A stretch of DNA of 62,722 nucleotides from the NCBI GenBank assembly GCA_031367435.1, contig JANLPV010000174.1, positions 1-62,722 of the forward strand. The letters run 5' to 3'. Both the position numbers and the translations under genes were made by a program. The notes below the pieces were generated by a model. It did no database searches and was not told the DNA's origin. It saw only the letters and a list, made by a program, of their open reading frames with translations. The DNA comes from WLMZ01 sp031367435. Lineage in GTDB: Bacteria > Actinomycetota > Acidimicrobiia > Acidimicrobiales > Ilumatobacteraceae. Within the stretch, counting starts at the first letter, position 1. Each line of letters begins with the position of its first letter. Below, piece by piece: positions 43,277 to 52,481 of this stretch.

Positions 43277-43941
43277 TGATCCCAGTGGATGATGGTGTCT
43301 GGGGCCGGACGTGCGGCAGGCTTGAAGTCGGTGCCGATGGTGTACGCCAACGGGCTGAGGCACACCTGCTGCACCGTGTCGAACGGGATACCAACAATGT
43401 CAGCGACCTGTTGTTCCATCATGAGGTGCACGGTGGTCCACGCCGTGCCGAGCCCGCGTGCGCGGGCGGCCAACATAAAGCTCCATGTGGCAGGCAGCAC
43501 ATTGCCCATCATCGAGGCGGCCATCATCGCGGGTGCGCCATCGACCCGTGCACCAGCGGTACACGCCAGCACCAACGCAGGCGCATCGCCCATGTGATCA
43601 CCGAGGTAATCCGCGCTGTCGGCCGAACGCACCTGCTGCTGCTGTGCCGAGGGCTCGCCCTTGTCGATGCTGCGAATGTAGATGCCGTCGAGCGTTTGGT
43701 AGATGCCATAGCACTGGCGATACACCTCACCGATCGCCTTTCGCTTCGCTTCGTCGCGCACAATCACGAACTGCATCGTCATGTTGTTCGAGCCACTCGG
43801 CGACTGCATCGCCACGGCAACGCACTCGCGAATGAGATCGTCGGGCACAGGGCGGGTGAAATCGAGCCGCTTTCGCACGGCGCGGGTGGTGCTCAGGAGT
43901 TCGTCGGGATTCAGTGGGAGAAGAGTCATCGGTGGCACCAT
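43270..43941 (-). CDS. Nitroreductase family FMN oxidoreductase
   Basis: 223 residues. The nitroreductase FMN-binding pattern is visible: STTRAVRKRLDFTRPV near the N-terminus, then AVAMQSPSGSNNMTMQFVIVRDE, a middle GNVLPATWSFMLAARARGLGT and CLSPLAYTIGTDFKP. A second ATG at 43929 (residue 5) is also possible. These enzymes reduce quinones, nitro groups or related flavin-accessible substrates with NAD(P)H. Overlap with the methyltransferase gene downstream suggests a shared transcript. Confidence 0.85.
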   Translation of the reverse strand: MVPPMTLLPLNPDELLSTTRAVRKRLDFTRPVPDDLIRECVAVAMQSPSGSNNMTMQFVIVRDEAKRKAIGEVYRQCYGIYQTLDGIYIRSIDKGEPSAQQQQVRSADSADYLGDHMGDAPALVLACTAGARVDGAPAMMAASMMGNVLPATWSFMLAARARGLGTAWTTVHLMMEQQVADIVGIPFDTVQQVCLSPLAYTIGTDFKPAARPAPDTIIHWDQW

Positions 43942-44003
43942 AATCCGCTAATGACCCAGCGATCGAACGGGTGCATAGTCGGATTCCGTGCCAACATGAA
44001 CGG

Positions 44004-44858
44004 ATGCAGGAAGCCCTCAACGATCTCGTGAAGTTGCTCGACCTCGAAGCGATCGAAGTCAACATCTTCCGCGGCCGCTCTCCCGATGAAAACCGACAGC
44101 GCGTGTTTGGCGGACAGGTTGCTGGCCAGGCACTGGTCGCAGCTGCGCGAACGGTCGACGACGCGGGCCGCATGATTCATTCGCTGCACGGATACTTTCT
44201 TCGGCCAGGCGATCCAAACGTGCCGATCCTCTACGACGTCGATCGCATCCGCGATGGCAAGAGCTTCACGACCCGGCGAGTGGTGGCGATTCAACATGGC
44301 AAGGCGATCTTCAACCTGCAGGCCAGTTTTCATGTGGCCGAGGACGGACCCAATCATCAGATTCAGATGCCCGCTGGTTTGGCCGCCCCGGACACATTGC
44401 CCGATTTCAAGACGCGGATGGAGCCCTACAAGGAACAGATGGGCGACTGGTACGACCGACCCCGCCCCATCGACGTGCGCTATGTCGACAACGATCCCAT
44501 CAGTCGTCGCGGCAAGCCTGCAGTGGGCCAACAGGTGTGGCTTCGCGCCGACGGAGTGTTGCCCATCGACCCCACGTTGCACGCCTGCATCGTCACCTAC
44601 GCCAGCGACATGACCCTGCTTGATACCACGGTGCTGCCGTTTGGTTTGTCGTGGGATAGCCCGGGGCTGCAGATGGCCAGCCTCGATCATGCGATGTGGT
44701 TTCACCGTCCGTTTCGGGCCGATGAGTGGTTGCTGTACGACCAGAGTGCAATCTCCACGAACGGTGCGCGTGGGTTGGCCGGCGGTGCCATCTATCGACA
44801 AGACGGCACGCTCGCTGTCACAGTTGTGCAAGAGGGATTGGCTCGCGTCGGTCAATGA
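44004..44858 (+). CDS. tesB: Acyl-CoA thioesterase II (TesB)
   Basis: 284 residues from the ATG at 44004, close to the 286-residue family standard. The double-hotdog fold is marked by RVFGGQVAGQALVAAARTV, HSLHGYFLRPGDPN and the C-terminal SLDHAMWFHRPFRADEWLLY with catalytic Asp, followed by a QSAISTNGARGL. It hydrolyses acyl-CoAs to free acids. The stop overlaps the start of the sugar dehydrogenase gene (ATGA). Confidence 0.92.
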   Translation: MQEALNDLVKLLDLEAIEVNIFRGRSPDENRQRVFGGQVAGQALVAAARTVDDAGRMIHSLHGYFLRPGDPNVPILYDVDRIRDGKSFTTRRVVAIQHGKAIFNLQASFHVAEDGPNHQIQMPAGLAAPDTLPDFKTRMEPYKEQMGDWYDRPRPIDVRYVDNDPISRRGKPAVGQQVWLRADGVLPIDPTLHACIVTYASDMTLLDTTVLPFGLSWDSPGLQMASLDHAMWFHRPFRADEWLLYDQSAISTNGARGLAGGAIYRQDGTLAVTVVQEGLARVGQ

Positions 44859-46135
44859 AGCATGTGTTGATCTGGGTGATCGCGGCCACAGGATTGGTTG
44901 GGTCGGCGTGCGCGAGCGACGGGGTGGCTGGCAGCACGACGCCGAGCCCACCCATAGATTCGACTCCGGTCGCCGCTACCGCAGTTGCGAGCACCGACCC
45001 TGCTCCCACGGTGCCCTCGAACCGCACGCCAACGACCGTGCCTGTCAGCATCGCCGTCACCGCGCCACTGAGGGCTGATCTCGTGACGTTCACCTCAATC
45101 GCCAACGTTCCGGGTGCGCTCGATCTCGCATACCGCACCGGCGACGACACTTTGTTCGTGGCCAGCCGCGACGGCACCGTTTCAGCGATCCGTAGTGGCC
45201 AAGTCGATGCTCAGGTCGTTCTCGACATCGGCAAGCAGATCGTGTCCGGGGGCGAGCAAGGTCTCCTCGGCCTCACGTTCGCCGCCGACGGAACGCATGC
45301 ATTTGTCGATTACACCGACACCGGCGGTAACACCGTGATCGCTGAGTACGCAGTGAACTCGACAGGCGTTTTCGATGCGGCGAGCGAACGTCGTTTGCTC
45401 CAGATACGACAGCCCTTCTCCAACCACAACGGTGGATCGGTACGAATCGGGCCCGACGGATTTCTCTATATCGGCATGGGCGATGGCGGCGCGCCCGGTG
45501 ACCCAAACCGCCGCGCCTTGAACACTGCCGACCTCCTCGGCAAGGTGCTTCGCATCGATCCCACGCCGAGCGCGACTGCGCCGTACACCATCCCCGCGGA
45601 TAACCCCTTCGTGAGTGTTGCAGGAGCCCGCCCGGAGATTTGGTTCGTTGGTCTGCGTAACCCGTGGCGTTTCAACTTCGATCGATCGACCCGAGACCTA
45701 TGGATTGCTGACGTCGGTCAAGACACGTGGGAAGAAATCGATGCAGCCTGGGTCGACACCGTTCCTGGCGGATCGAGCTTCGGGTGGAGCGCCTTCGAGG
45801 GAACGCACCCGTTCAATCGCGACCAATCCGCACCACAGGCAGTACCGCCGATCTACGAGTATCAACACGGTGACGCCGGATGCTCCGTCTCTGGTGGCGT
45901 CCGCTACCGTGGCACCGCGATTGCCTCGCTCGTTGGCTGGTATGTGTATGGCGACTACTGCAGCGGTCAGGTGCGCGCACTGCAGATCAATGACGACCGA
46001 AGCCACGGCGCTGAGATCACGCTGACCTCCAATCTTGCCGGGCTGAGCGCAGTCACACAGGGTCCCGACGGCGAACTCTACGCGCTGAGTGTGGACAGTG
46101 GCAAGGTGTTCGCGCTGCGACCTTCGGCTGGATGA
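44855..46135 (+). CDS. Lipoprotein PQQ-dependent sugar dehydrogenase (GSDH family)
   Basis: 426 residues from the ATG at 44855. A signal peptide ends in a lipobox (GLVGSACAS). A 60-residue Thr/Pro spacer precedes the six-bladed propeller with GEQGLLGLTFA, FSNHNGGSVRIGPDG, YIGMGDGGAPGDPNRRA and GLRNPWRFNFD, all typical of the glucose/sorbosone dehydrogenase family that uses PQQ and calcium. Whether PQQ is made by this organism cannot be seen here. It is another membrane-anchored lipoprotein of the window. Confidence 0.88.
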   Translation: MKHVLIWVIAATGLVGSACASDGVAGSTTPSPPIDSTPVAATAVASTDPAPTVPSNRTPTTVPVSIAVTAPLRADLVTFTSIANVPGALDLAYRTGDDTLFVASRDGTVSAIRSGQVDAQVVLDIGKQIVSGGEQGLLGLTFAADGTHAFVDYTDTGGNTVIAEYAVNSTGVFDAASERRLLQIRQPFSNHNGGSVRIGPDGFLYIGMGDGGAPGDPNRRALNTADLLGKVLRIDPTPSATAPYTIPADNPFVSVAGARPEIWFVGLRNPWRFNFDRSTRDLWIADVGQDTWEEIDAAWVDTVPGGSSFGWSAFEGTHPFNRDQSAPQAVPPIYEYQHGDAGCSVSGGVRYRGTAIASLVGWYVYGDYCSGQVRALQINDDRSHGAEITLTSNLAGLSAVTQGPDGELYALSVDSGKVFALRPSAG

Positions 46136-46180
46136 GTGAAGCCAACGGCGTGAAATACGGGCCGCTGACACCCAGTTGAT

Positions 46181-47608
46181 TCAGCTCACTCGCTCGAACT
46201 TCACCTCGCGCTTGATCGGGTCGGTCGACACGAGGCGTACGCGCACGTGATCACCCGGGCTCACACCATGCGTTGAAACGCGCGACATCACGGCAGGGTC
46301 GCCGAGCTGGATGCGCGCACCTCGCTCATCGTCGTCGGTGACGACTGCGTCGAAACTTTGGCCTTCGCGACCAACCAACACGACGGCCTCCACCATGTCG
46401 ATGACGGCGCGCTCAACGCTCGACGAACGAGAGTCAGCGCGGTCCATCACCTCGGGAAGCAGCGCGAAGGCGTTCTGCACGGCTTCGGGCACCGGAGCAC
46501 CATTTGCGACTGCTAACGCCGCCTCAACGTTGAAGCGATCTCCAAGTCGGCGCAAGGGCGCTGTGCTGTGGCAGTACGTGGCCGCCATCGCCGAATGCCA
46601 CGGGGTGACACCCGCGGTGAACGCTGCATAATCAGCACCGCCAGTGGCACGTCGGACAGCCACCAAGAACGCTGCATTCACGGCATACGTCGCGGGGTCG
46701 AGCGTTGGTGATATGTCCTGAAGTGTCCGCTGGAACGCGTGCAGGTCCTCATCATTGGGCCAGTGCAAGCCCAACGCGGTCGCCGTATGCCGCAAGCCGC
46801 GCACCCGTCGTTCGTCCGGTTCGGCCATCACACGAAACAAGCCGGTACCAGCGGCATATAACGCGTCAGCAACAGCCATGTTCGTCGCCAGAGACATGGC
46901 CGCGTTGTTGTCCTCGTTCGCGAGACGCGGTCGAAACACGAGGCGATACCCGCCGTGATCATCTGGCACGACCTCCTGCTCAGGTGTCTCGAATCGACTC
47001 GCTCCGCGGCGATCTTCGGCTGCTTGGATGCGTGCACCGAACTCGACGAGAGACGATGGCAGATCGGCGGAGCCGGCGGTCTCGTAGGCAAGTTTGGCGC
47101 GACTGCGAATGACCGCGCGCTCTACACCGTCGAGCGCCACTGACCCGTCGGTACGCACACGGACGATGAAGACAACCGCGGCGCGCGGGCCATCAGGCAG
47201 CAAGCTCGCAGCTGACTCTGACAGCGCCGGCGGGTAGAGGCTGGCGCGCGCGTCGGGAAGATACGTGGTGACGCCACGCTCCCACGCCTCCACGTCGAGA
47301 TCGTCGCCGCTCATCACAAACCAACCAGCATCGGCAATCGCGTAGCGGAGCAACAGGTCGCCGCCCGAAGCCTGCTCGATCGTGAAGGCCTGATCGAGGT
47401 CGGTACTGGCCGCAGGGTCGAGCGTGACGAACGGTAAATCCGTGCGATCAATGTGCTCGGGTTCTATGGGTCGCTGCGCGGCAATCGTGGCAGCAGCGAG
47501 TACCCCCGCAGGAAAAGTGGGAGGAACCTTGTTCTCGGCGCGGATCTGGGCAAGGCCGCGGGCAAAGACGTCCGCTGTTTGCGTCGTTAGGCGAATTGTC
47601 GTTCCCAT
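46181..47608 (-). CDS. RNB-domain exoribonuclease (RNase II/R type)
   Basis: 475 residues. The RNB catalytic block is LPFVTLDPAASTDLDQAFTIE, holding the metal-binding aspartates, followed by AIADAGWFV. Cold-shock and N-terminal RNA-binding domains of RNase R are missing, and the S1-like C-terminal part (RIQLGDPAVMSRVSTHGVSPGD) is short. This matches the compact stand-alone RNB proteins of Actinobacteria. It processively degrades RNA from the 3' end. The start is joined to the crotonase stop, in the operon moaE/63 aa/mreB/crotonase/RNB. Confidence 0.88.
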   Translation of the reverse strand: MGTTIRLTTQTADVFARGLAQIRAENKVPPTFPAGVLAAATIAAQRPIEPEHIDRTDLPFVTLDPAASTDLDQAFTIEQASGGDLLLRYAIADAGWFVMSGDDLDVEAWERGVTTYLPDARASLYPPALSESAASLLPDGPRAAVVFIVRVRTDGSVALDGVERAVIRSRAKLAYETAGSADLPSSLVEFGARIQAAEDRRGASRFETPEQEVVPDDHGGYRLVFRPRLANEDNNAAMSLATNMAVADALYAAGTGLFRVMAEPDERRVRGLRHTATALGLHWPNDEDLHAFQRTLQDISPTLDPATYAVNAAFLVAVRRATGGADYAAFTAGVTPWHSAMAATYCHSTAPLRRLGDRFNVEAALAVANGAPVPEAVQNAFALLPEVMDRADSRSSSVERAVIDMVEAVVLVGREGQSFDAVVTDDDERGARIQLGDPAVMSRVSTHGVSPGDHVRVRLVSTDPIKREVKFERVS

Positions 47609-48423
47609 CAGCTGCCTCGAAAGTTGGGCAGTCGCTTCTCAAGAAACGCCTGGGCACCTTCGCGATGGTCGTTGGTCTGAAAAAGTTCGCCGAGGCTTGC
47701 CGACACCCAGCGGCCAATCTCGGTCCAGTCAGGATCGAGCGCTTCGCGAAGTCCGGCCTTTATGCGTTGCACGGCAAGCGGTGGATTCGCAGCAATCCTG
47801 GTGGCGAGTTGCAGTGCCGTGTCGACGACTTGGTCATGGGCAACGACCCGCGACACGAGTCCAATCCGCAATGCTTCGGGTGCGTCGATGACGTCGCCGG
47901 TGAAGAGCAACTCGGCTGCTCGTTCACGGCCAACAAGTTGTGCGAGGCGGCCAAGACCGGCAACATCGCTGACCAACCCGCGAAGCACAAACAACTCAGC
48001 GAACTTGGCGCGATCACTCGCGACTCGAATGTCAGCCATGAGCGCAAGTTCCATTCCCCAACCAACCGCAGCACCGTTGACTGCTGCAATCACGGGAATG
48101 TCGGTGTGCAGCAACGCGTCGGCTGCCGGTGTGAGCCGCAGTTCGCTGGCCGTGACGCTCACGGGAGCTTTGCCCTGCTCGCCACCACCCATCACCTGGC
48201 GAACATCGTCTCCGCTGCAAAATGCCGGGTCCGCGCCAGTAATGACAAGGCAACGAACGCCCAATGACGGCGCGTCGCGAACCGCGTGCTCAAGGGCGGC
48301 GTACATCCCCCACGTCAGCGCATTACGAGCCTGTGGCCGATTCAGTGTGATGACGCCAACATTGGTGTCGACGATGTCGAACAGCACCGAGTCGTCGGTC
48401 CCCGTAATCGGGGACGATGTCAC
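47608..48423 (-). CDS. Enoyl-CoA hydratase/isomerase family protein (crotonase)
   Basis: 271 residues from the GTG at 48421-48423, which overlaps the mreB stop (GTGA). Crotonase features are LNRPQARNALTWGM, PAFCSGDDVRQV (oxyanion hole), AVNGAAVGWGMELAL and a C-terminal EGAQAFLEKRLPNFRG. The second catalytic Glu region reads GLVSDVAGLGRL, which departs from common hydratases, so the exact reaction is open. It is a paralog of the gene at 10707 and, like it, ends in an FLxKRxPxF motif. Confidence 0.87.
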   Translation of the reverse strand: MTSSPITGTDDSVLFDIVDTNVGVITLNRPQARNALTWGMYAALEHAVRDAPSLGVRCLVITGADPAFCSGDDVRQVMGGGEQGKAPVSVTASELRLTPAADALLHTDIPVIAAVNGAAVGWGMELALMADIRVASDRAKFAELFVLRGLVSDVAGLGRLAQLVGRERAAELLFTGDVIDAPEALRIGLVSRVVAHDQVVDTALQLATRIAANPPLAVQRIKAGLREALDPDWTEIGRWVSASLGELFQTNDHREGAQAFLEKRLPNFRGS

Positions 48424-49424
48424 CGGCGGGCCCCCATGAACATGCCCTTGAGTGCGTCGTAATGCTCGATGCAATGACCAGCGCCGAGCACCACTGCTTC
48501 GAGCGGCATCGGTGACATACGCACCGGCACCCTTGTTTCGCGCTCGATGCGCTGCGCGAGCCCACGCAGTAGTCCACCACCGCCCACGAGGTACATGCCG
48601 CGCACCAAGAAGTCTTGGGCAAGTTCAGGCGGTGCCTTGGCCAGGCAACGGACAACGGAGGCAACGATGCTGGAGACGACATCGTCGATCGCGAACCGAA
48701 TTTCCTCGGGATTCAACAGCACGGTTTTCGGCAGACCACTCATCAGATCGCGGCCGCGGACCTCGGCTTCATTCTCGTCGCCAATGGGGTCGGCGGAGCC
48801 GATCGCGACCTTGATCTCTTCAGCGGTTCGCTCGCCGATGGCAATGCCGTGTTCACGGCGCACGTAGTTTTGAATCGCCGCGTCAATGTCGAAGCTACCG
48901 ACACGAACGGCCTCGAGCGCTACAACGCCACCAAGGCTGATGACCGCAGTCTCACTCGTGCCACCGCCAACGTCGATCACCATATTGCCGACCGGTTCGT
49001 CGATGGGGAGGTTGGCACCGATCGCGGCTGCCATGGGCTGCTCGATCAGTTGGGCGTCGGCCGCGCCAGCGCGGCGCGCAGCATCGGTGACGGCACGACG
49101 CTCGACCTCGGTGATCGCCGACGGCACGCAGATAACCACCTTTGGGCGCGTGAACCGACTCACGCCAACGCGCTGCAACAGCAGGCGGATCATGCGCTCA
49201 GTTATCTCGAAGTCAGTAATGGCTCCACCGCGAAGGGGACGAACCGCAACGATATAGCCAGGCGTTCGCCCGATCATCTGCCACGCCTCGCGCCCCGTCG
49301 CCAAGACCTCGCCGGTCTGACGATTGAGCGCGATCACTGAGGGTTCGTTCAGCACAATGCCGCGGCCCTTCATGTACACCAACGTGTTCGCTGTACCAAG
49401 GTCGATCGCAAGGTCACGGGCCAT
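48420..49424 (-). CDS. mreB: MreB-like rod-shape actin homolog
   Basis: 334 residues. Actin-fold motifs are DLGTANTLVYMKGRG (phosphate 1), then GNMVIDVGGGTSETAVISLGG (phosphate 2) and LVGGGGLLRGL (adenosine). It should polymerise under the membrane and guide elongation-mode wall synthesis. mreC and mreD, the usual followers, are absent; the downstream neighbour is a crotonase. The upstream neighbour is a 63-residue membrane protein, 7 bases away. Length is normal for MreB. Confidence 0.93.
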   Translation of the reverse strand: MARDLAIDLGTANTLVYMKGRGIVLNEPSVIALNRQTGEVLATGREAWQMIGRTPGYIVAVRPLRGGAITDFEITERMIRLLLQRVGVSRFTRPKVVICVPSAITEVERRAVTDAARRAGAADAQLIEQPMAAAIGANLPIDEPVGNMVIDVGGGTSETAVISLGGVVALEAVRVGSFDIDAAIQNYVRREHGIAIGERTAEEIKVAIGSADPIGDENEAEVRGRDLMSGLPKTVLLNPEEIRFAIDDVVSSIVASVVRCLAKAPPELAQDFLVRGMYLVGGGGLLRGLAQRIERETRVPVRMSPMPLEAVVLGAGHCIEHYDALKGMFMGARR

Positions 49425-49431
49425 CAGCTAC

Positions 49432-49623
49432 CTATTTACCTTTGCCAGTGTCGCGGGCGTTCTGCACGCGCTCGATAACTTCGCGTCGCGCTTCGGGTGA
49501 CAACGCGTCGATGTGGCGCCGAAAGCTTGTGACGCCATCATCTGGCCGACGCCGACCAACGATCAGAAACAACACTGCAGCAAGAACAACGACAGCTACC
49601 ACCACTATGACAACGGTGGTCAC
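49432..49623 (-). CDS. 63-residue single-helix membrane protein upstream of mreB
   Basis: Read from the GTG at 49621-49623, which overlaps the moaE stop (GTGA); a longer frame to 49716 lies inside moaE and is not preferred. One very hydrophobic helix (VVIVVVAVVVLAAVLFLIV) is followed by RRRP and a 35-residue charged cytoplasmic tail with ALSPEARREVIERVQNA. No family recognised. Linkage to mreB (7 bases) makes a link to the divisome or elongasome possible, but this is inference. Confidence 0.7.
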   Translation of the reverse strand: MTTVVIVVVAVVVLAAVLFLIVGRRRPDDGVTSFRRHIDALSPEARREVIERVQNARDTGKGK

Positions 49624-50138
49624 TCGGCACCTTCGCCATTGCTGAGCACAGACTCGATCGACATCTCGGACACAACGGCTTGGGCCGAGACGACATCGTG
49701 GGCACCAGTGCCCCAATCGGAGCCGGTATCCCAGACCTCGTGCTTCCAGATCGGGACGCTTGCCTTGAGAGCATCGATTGCATAGCGACCCGCTTCAAAC
49801 GCTTCGGGCCGATGCGGCGACGACACCACAACAATCACGGAGCTGTCGCCAATTTCGAGGCGGCCCGTGCGATGCAAGAGCACGACGCGTCCGGTTCGTG
49901 GCCAACGCACGCGAACCTCATCCGCGATCTCGTGCATCTTCGCTGGCACCTGCTCGTCGTATGCCTCGTACGTGAGGTGCTGCACACCATCGCGGCCTTC
50001 GGCGTGATTGCGAACCGTACCCGAGAACAACACGACAGCACCGCAATCGGCACGCACCGACCACTCATATGCATCAGCGATTGGCAGACGCTGCGCGGTG
50101 AGACCCACCCACGTGTCGCCTTGCGGTGGTGCATGCAT
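49620..50138 (-). CDS. moaE: Molybdopterin synthase large subunit
   Basis: 172 residues from the ATG at 50136-50138; another ATG at 50145-50147 would add three residues. The MoaE pattern is VVLFSGTVRNHAEGRDGV, LTYEAYDEQV, HRTGRLEIGD and the catalytic-Lys segment LKASVPIWKHEVW. MoaE with MoaD inserts sulfur into precursor Z to form molybdopterin. No moaD lies next to it. It fits the YedY-like molybdoenzyme at 354. First gene of the moaE/63 aa/mreB/crotonase/RNB operon. Confidence 0.92.
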   Translation of the reverse strand: MHAPPQGDTWVGLTAQRLPIADAYEWSVRADCGAVVLFSGTVRNHAEGRDGVQHLTYEAYDEQVPAKMHEIADEVRVRWPRTGRVVLLHRTGRLEIGDSSVIVVVSSPHRPEAFEAGRYAIDALKASVPIWKHEVWDTGSDWGTGAHDVVSAQAVVSEMSIESVLSNGEGAE

Positions 50139-50195
50139 CGTGCGCATCGTAGCCGTGAGCGGGGCGACATCCATTGGTCTGCACTGTTCACTACC

Positions 50196-51404
50196 ATGCC
50201 CAACGTGGAGCGAGGTGACTGGCAGAACGATCCTGAGTACCCAAAGGCGCCTCTGCCTGCGCATGAACGCTCATGGCGTCACCCTTCAGAGATCGGTGCC
50301 TCGCAGTGGGCAATCAGCGAGCCGCCACTCGTCGTCGGTCGCGGTCTCTCGGTTGCAACGGGCACCGTGGGTGCCGCGTTGGCCGTTGGACTGTTGTGGT
50401 TGATGATCCCCCATCACAATCGCAGCGGAGTATCGGCGAGCGGAAGCGTCACGACCATTCGCCAGTCCACAGACATCGCGAACAACGCCTTCATATCAAC
50501 CGTTGGCCACACCAACAGTGCCGACACTTCGACCGCGAACTCCACCAACGCCACCGTCCTAGGCGCCGACCCCACAAACACCATCAGCACCGTGTCATCC
50601 ACGTCGGTTTCCAACACCATGCCCCACGGTCCCACCCCAATGCCAACGCTGCTCATCCGCGCCACCAACTCTGCGAGCTCCCGGCCAGCGACAGCGATGG
50701 CACTCACACCCGGTCATTTCGTAGTCACGACGGCGCAAGCGTTGAACGGGCGTCAGGGTGTCGAGGTCGTCCTGCCCTCCGGCGAGACGGTGATCGGCGC
50801 CGTTGTGTTCGTCGACAAACTTTCGGGTGCGGCCGTGCTGGCAGTCCCGACCGAAATCGATGCGTCAGTCATTGAGGTGAGCCCCGATCAATCGCACATG
50901 ACCGCAGCGGTCATGATGTCGCCCGAACCGCTCACAGTCAACGTGGTTGCCGACGACACGGGTGTTCGCCTCACCTACGACGGCGATGGCACGCCAGGTG
51001 AGGGGTCAATCGTGCTCGATCAGCAGGGCCGCCTCCTTGGCATGTGCACGCTGTCTTCCTCCGGCGCCAAACTCGTTTCCGTCGATGCAATGTTGAAAGC
51101 GCTCGACTCGGCTGCAACAGTGTCGGTTCCGGCGTGGCTCGGCATCCGCCCCGACAAGACGACGGGGGGCAACGTTGTGGTCGGCTCTGTCGTCATCGAC
51201 GGGCCCGCACAGGTAGGCGGCATCCGCGCCGGCGACATCATCGAGGCCATCGATGGAATTCCTGTTGCCTCGCTCGACGAACTCGGTCAGGTCATCGCCA
51301 CGCATGCGGCCGGCGATTCGGTCGTGGTGAGGTTGGCGCGTGCAGGCGAGACCGCACCTGTGGTGATCAGAATTACGTTCTCGAGTCATCCCGACTCGAT
51401 GTAG
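50196..51404 (+). CDS. Membrane-anchored HtrA-like protein with dead protease domain and PDZ
   Basis: 402 residues from the ATG at 50196. A cytoplasmic start (about 1-45) is followed by one membrane helix (about 47-70), a Ser/Thr/Asn spacer, a trypsin-like domain and a C-terminal PDZ domain (about 305-395). The catalytic triad is lost. The His motif reads VVTTAQALNG (Gln181 for His), the Asp motif LSGAAVLAV (Gly211 for Asp), and the Ser motif PGEGSIVLDQQG where GNSGGPL is expected (Glu at 269). The PDZ core GIRAGDIIEAIDGIPV is intact. A binding role, not proteolysis, is likely. Confidence 0.82.
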   Translation: MPNVERGDWQNDPEYPKAPLPAHERSWRHPSEIGASQWAISEPPLVVGRGLSVATGTVGAALAVGLLWLMIPHHNRSGVSASGSVTTIRQSTDIANNAFISTVGHTNSADTSTANSTNATVLGADPTNTISTVSSTSVSNTMPHGPTPMPTLLIRATNSASSRPATAMALTPGHFVVTTAQALNGRQGVEVVLPSGETVIGAVVFVDKLSGAAVLAVPTEIDASVIEVSPDQSHMTAAVMMSPEPLTVNVVADDTGVRLTYDGDGTPGEGSIVLDQQGRLLGMCTLSSSGAKLVSVDAMLKALDSAATVSVPAWLGIRPDKTTGGNVVVGSVVIDGPAQVGGIRAGDIIEAIDGIPVASLDELGQVIATHAAGDSVVVRLARAGETAPVVIRITFSSHPDSM

Positions 51405-51431
51405 CCACCGCAACGTCGCCGCAGTCAAGCG

Positions 51432-52439
51432 TCAGCCCATACGGCGACGGCGGGCCCGACGAAACATTGCAATCGCGACCCCGACCAAGCCGACGCTGAC
51501 CACCGTCATTGCCCCGAGCGAGAGCTCCTGCTTGCGTTTCGGGGTGATCATCGTCCACCACTTGGCCTCGGTGCCCTCGACATAGGCCTGTTCATTCGTG
51601 ACCGTCGGCGTCCACCCGGCCGATTTGAGTCGATCGTTCGCAACGAGCCATGGCCATCGCGTATAGCTGCGCAACCCCGGCGGAATAGGGCCGCGTTGAA
51701 AGCGCCAACGCACTCGCGCCACCACCTCGGCGACGCCGCTTGGCAACTTCACCTTTGGTGCCGAACCGGCGAGCGCGCGCACACGCTCGCCCGCGACCCA
51801 ACCGTCGGCGGCAACATTGAAGACACCGTCAAGGCGATCATGGGCGGCGAGTGATACTGCCGAGGCAAGGTCGTCGAGCTGCAGGAATTGCGCGCCCGGG
51901 TCTTCCTCTCCCGACCGCTGCCCCATACCCGCGGCGAGCGCGCGGGCGAGGCTGCTTGTGCCATCGGCCGCCATCGCCACGACCGGACGTAACACCGTCG
52001 CGGTGCGTCCCTCAGCACTGGTACGCCAATCGTCGACCATCTGTTCAACCGATGCGAGTTGACGGGCGAAAACGAAATCAAGGTCGGGACGCAACGGCGC
52101 ATCCTCGGTGAGGGGCACTGGATTGTTCGCCCATGCGCCGTACACCATCGCCGATGACACCAACACCAGGTGACGAACTCCCGAGTTCTCTGCCATCTCG
52201 AGGAAGGCGGCCGCACCCTTGGTGACGCTTTCGCGGCGGCGAGCCCGTGTGTCGTGATCGCCCGCCGACAAATGAACGGCGATATCGATCGCCTCTGCGG
52301 GATCGTTCGACGTAGCCGTCTCGAGAGCCACGGTTTGAGCAGCGAGGGACACCACCTCGAAACCACAATCGTTGGTCAATCGTTTTACCACGCGGGTGCC
52401 GAGGCTGCTCTCGGTACCCGTCACGAGTACGGTCGTCAT
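51432..52439 (-). CDS. NAD-dependent epimerase/dehydratase-like protein with C-terminal membrane tail
   Basis: 335 residues from the ATG at 52437-52439. The extended-SDR start is VLVTGTESSLGTRVVKRL. The middle has a VSSAMVYGAWANN motif, where YxxxK is not clearly kept, and the C-terminus adds a helix (TVVSVGLVGVAIAMFRRARRRR) suggesting membrane attachment. A GxxGxxG-type motif is present as GTESSLG, so NAD(P) binding is possible. Substrate unknown. Confidence 0.78.
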   Translation of the reverse strand: MTTVLVTGTESSLGTRVVKRLTNDCGFEVVSLAAQTVALETATSNDPAEAIDIAVHLSAGDHDTRARRRESVTKGAAAFLEMAENSGVRHLVLVSSAMVYGAWANNPVPLTEDAPLRPDLDFVFARQLASVEQMVDDWRTSAEGRTATVLRPVVAMAADGTSSLARALAAGMGQRSGEEDPGAQFLQLDDLASAVSLAAHDRLDGVFNVAADGWVAGERVRALAGSAPKVKLPSGVAEVVARVRWRFQRGPIPPGLRSYTRWPWLVANDRLKSAGWTPTVTNEQAYVEGTEAKWWTMITPKRKQELSLGAMTVVSVGLVGVAIAMFRRARRRRMG

Positions 52440-52481
52440 GGCCGCGACGATAACCGACACAAAGGCCGTAGCATCCTCGCT

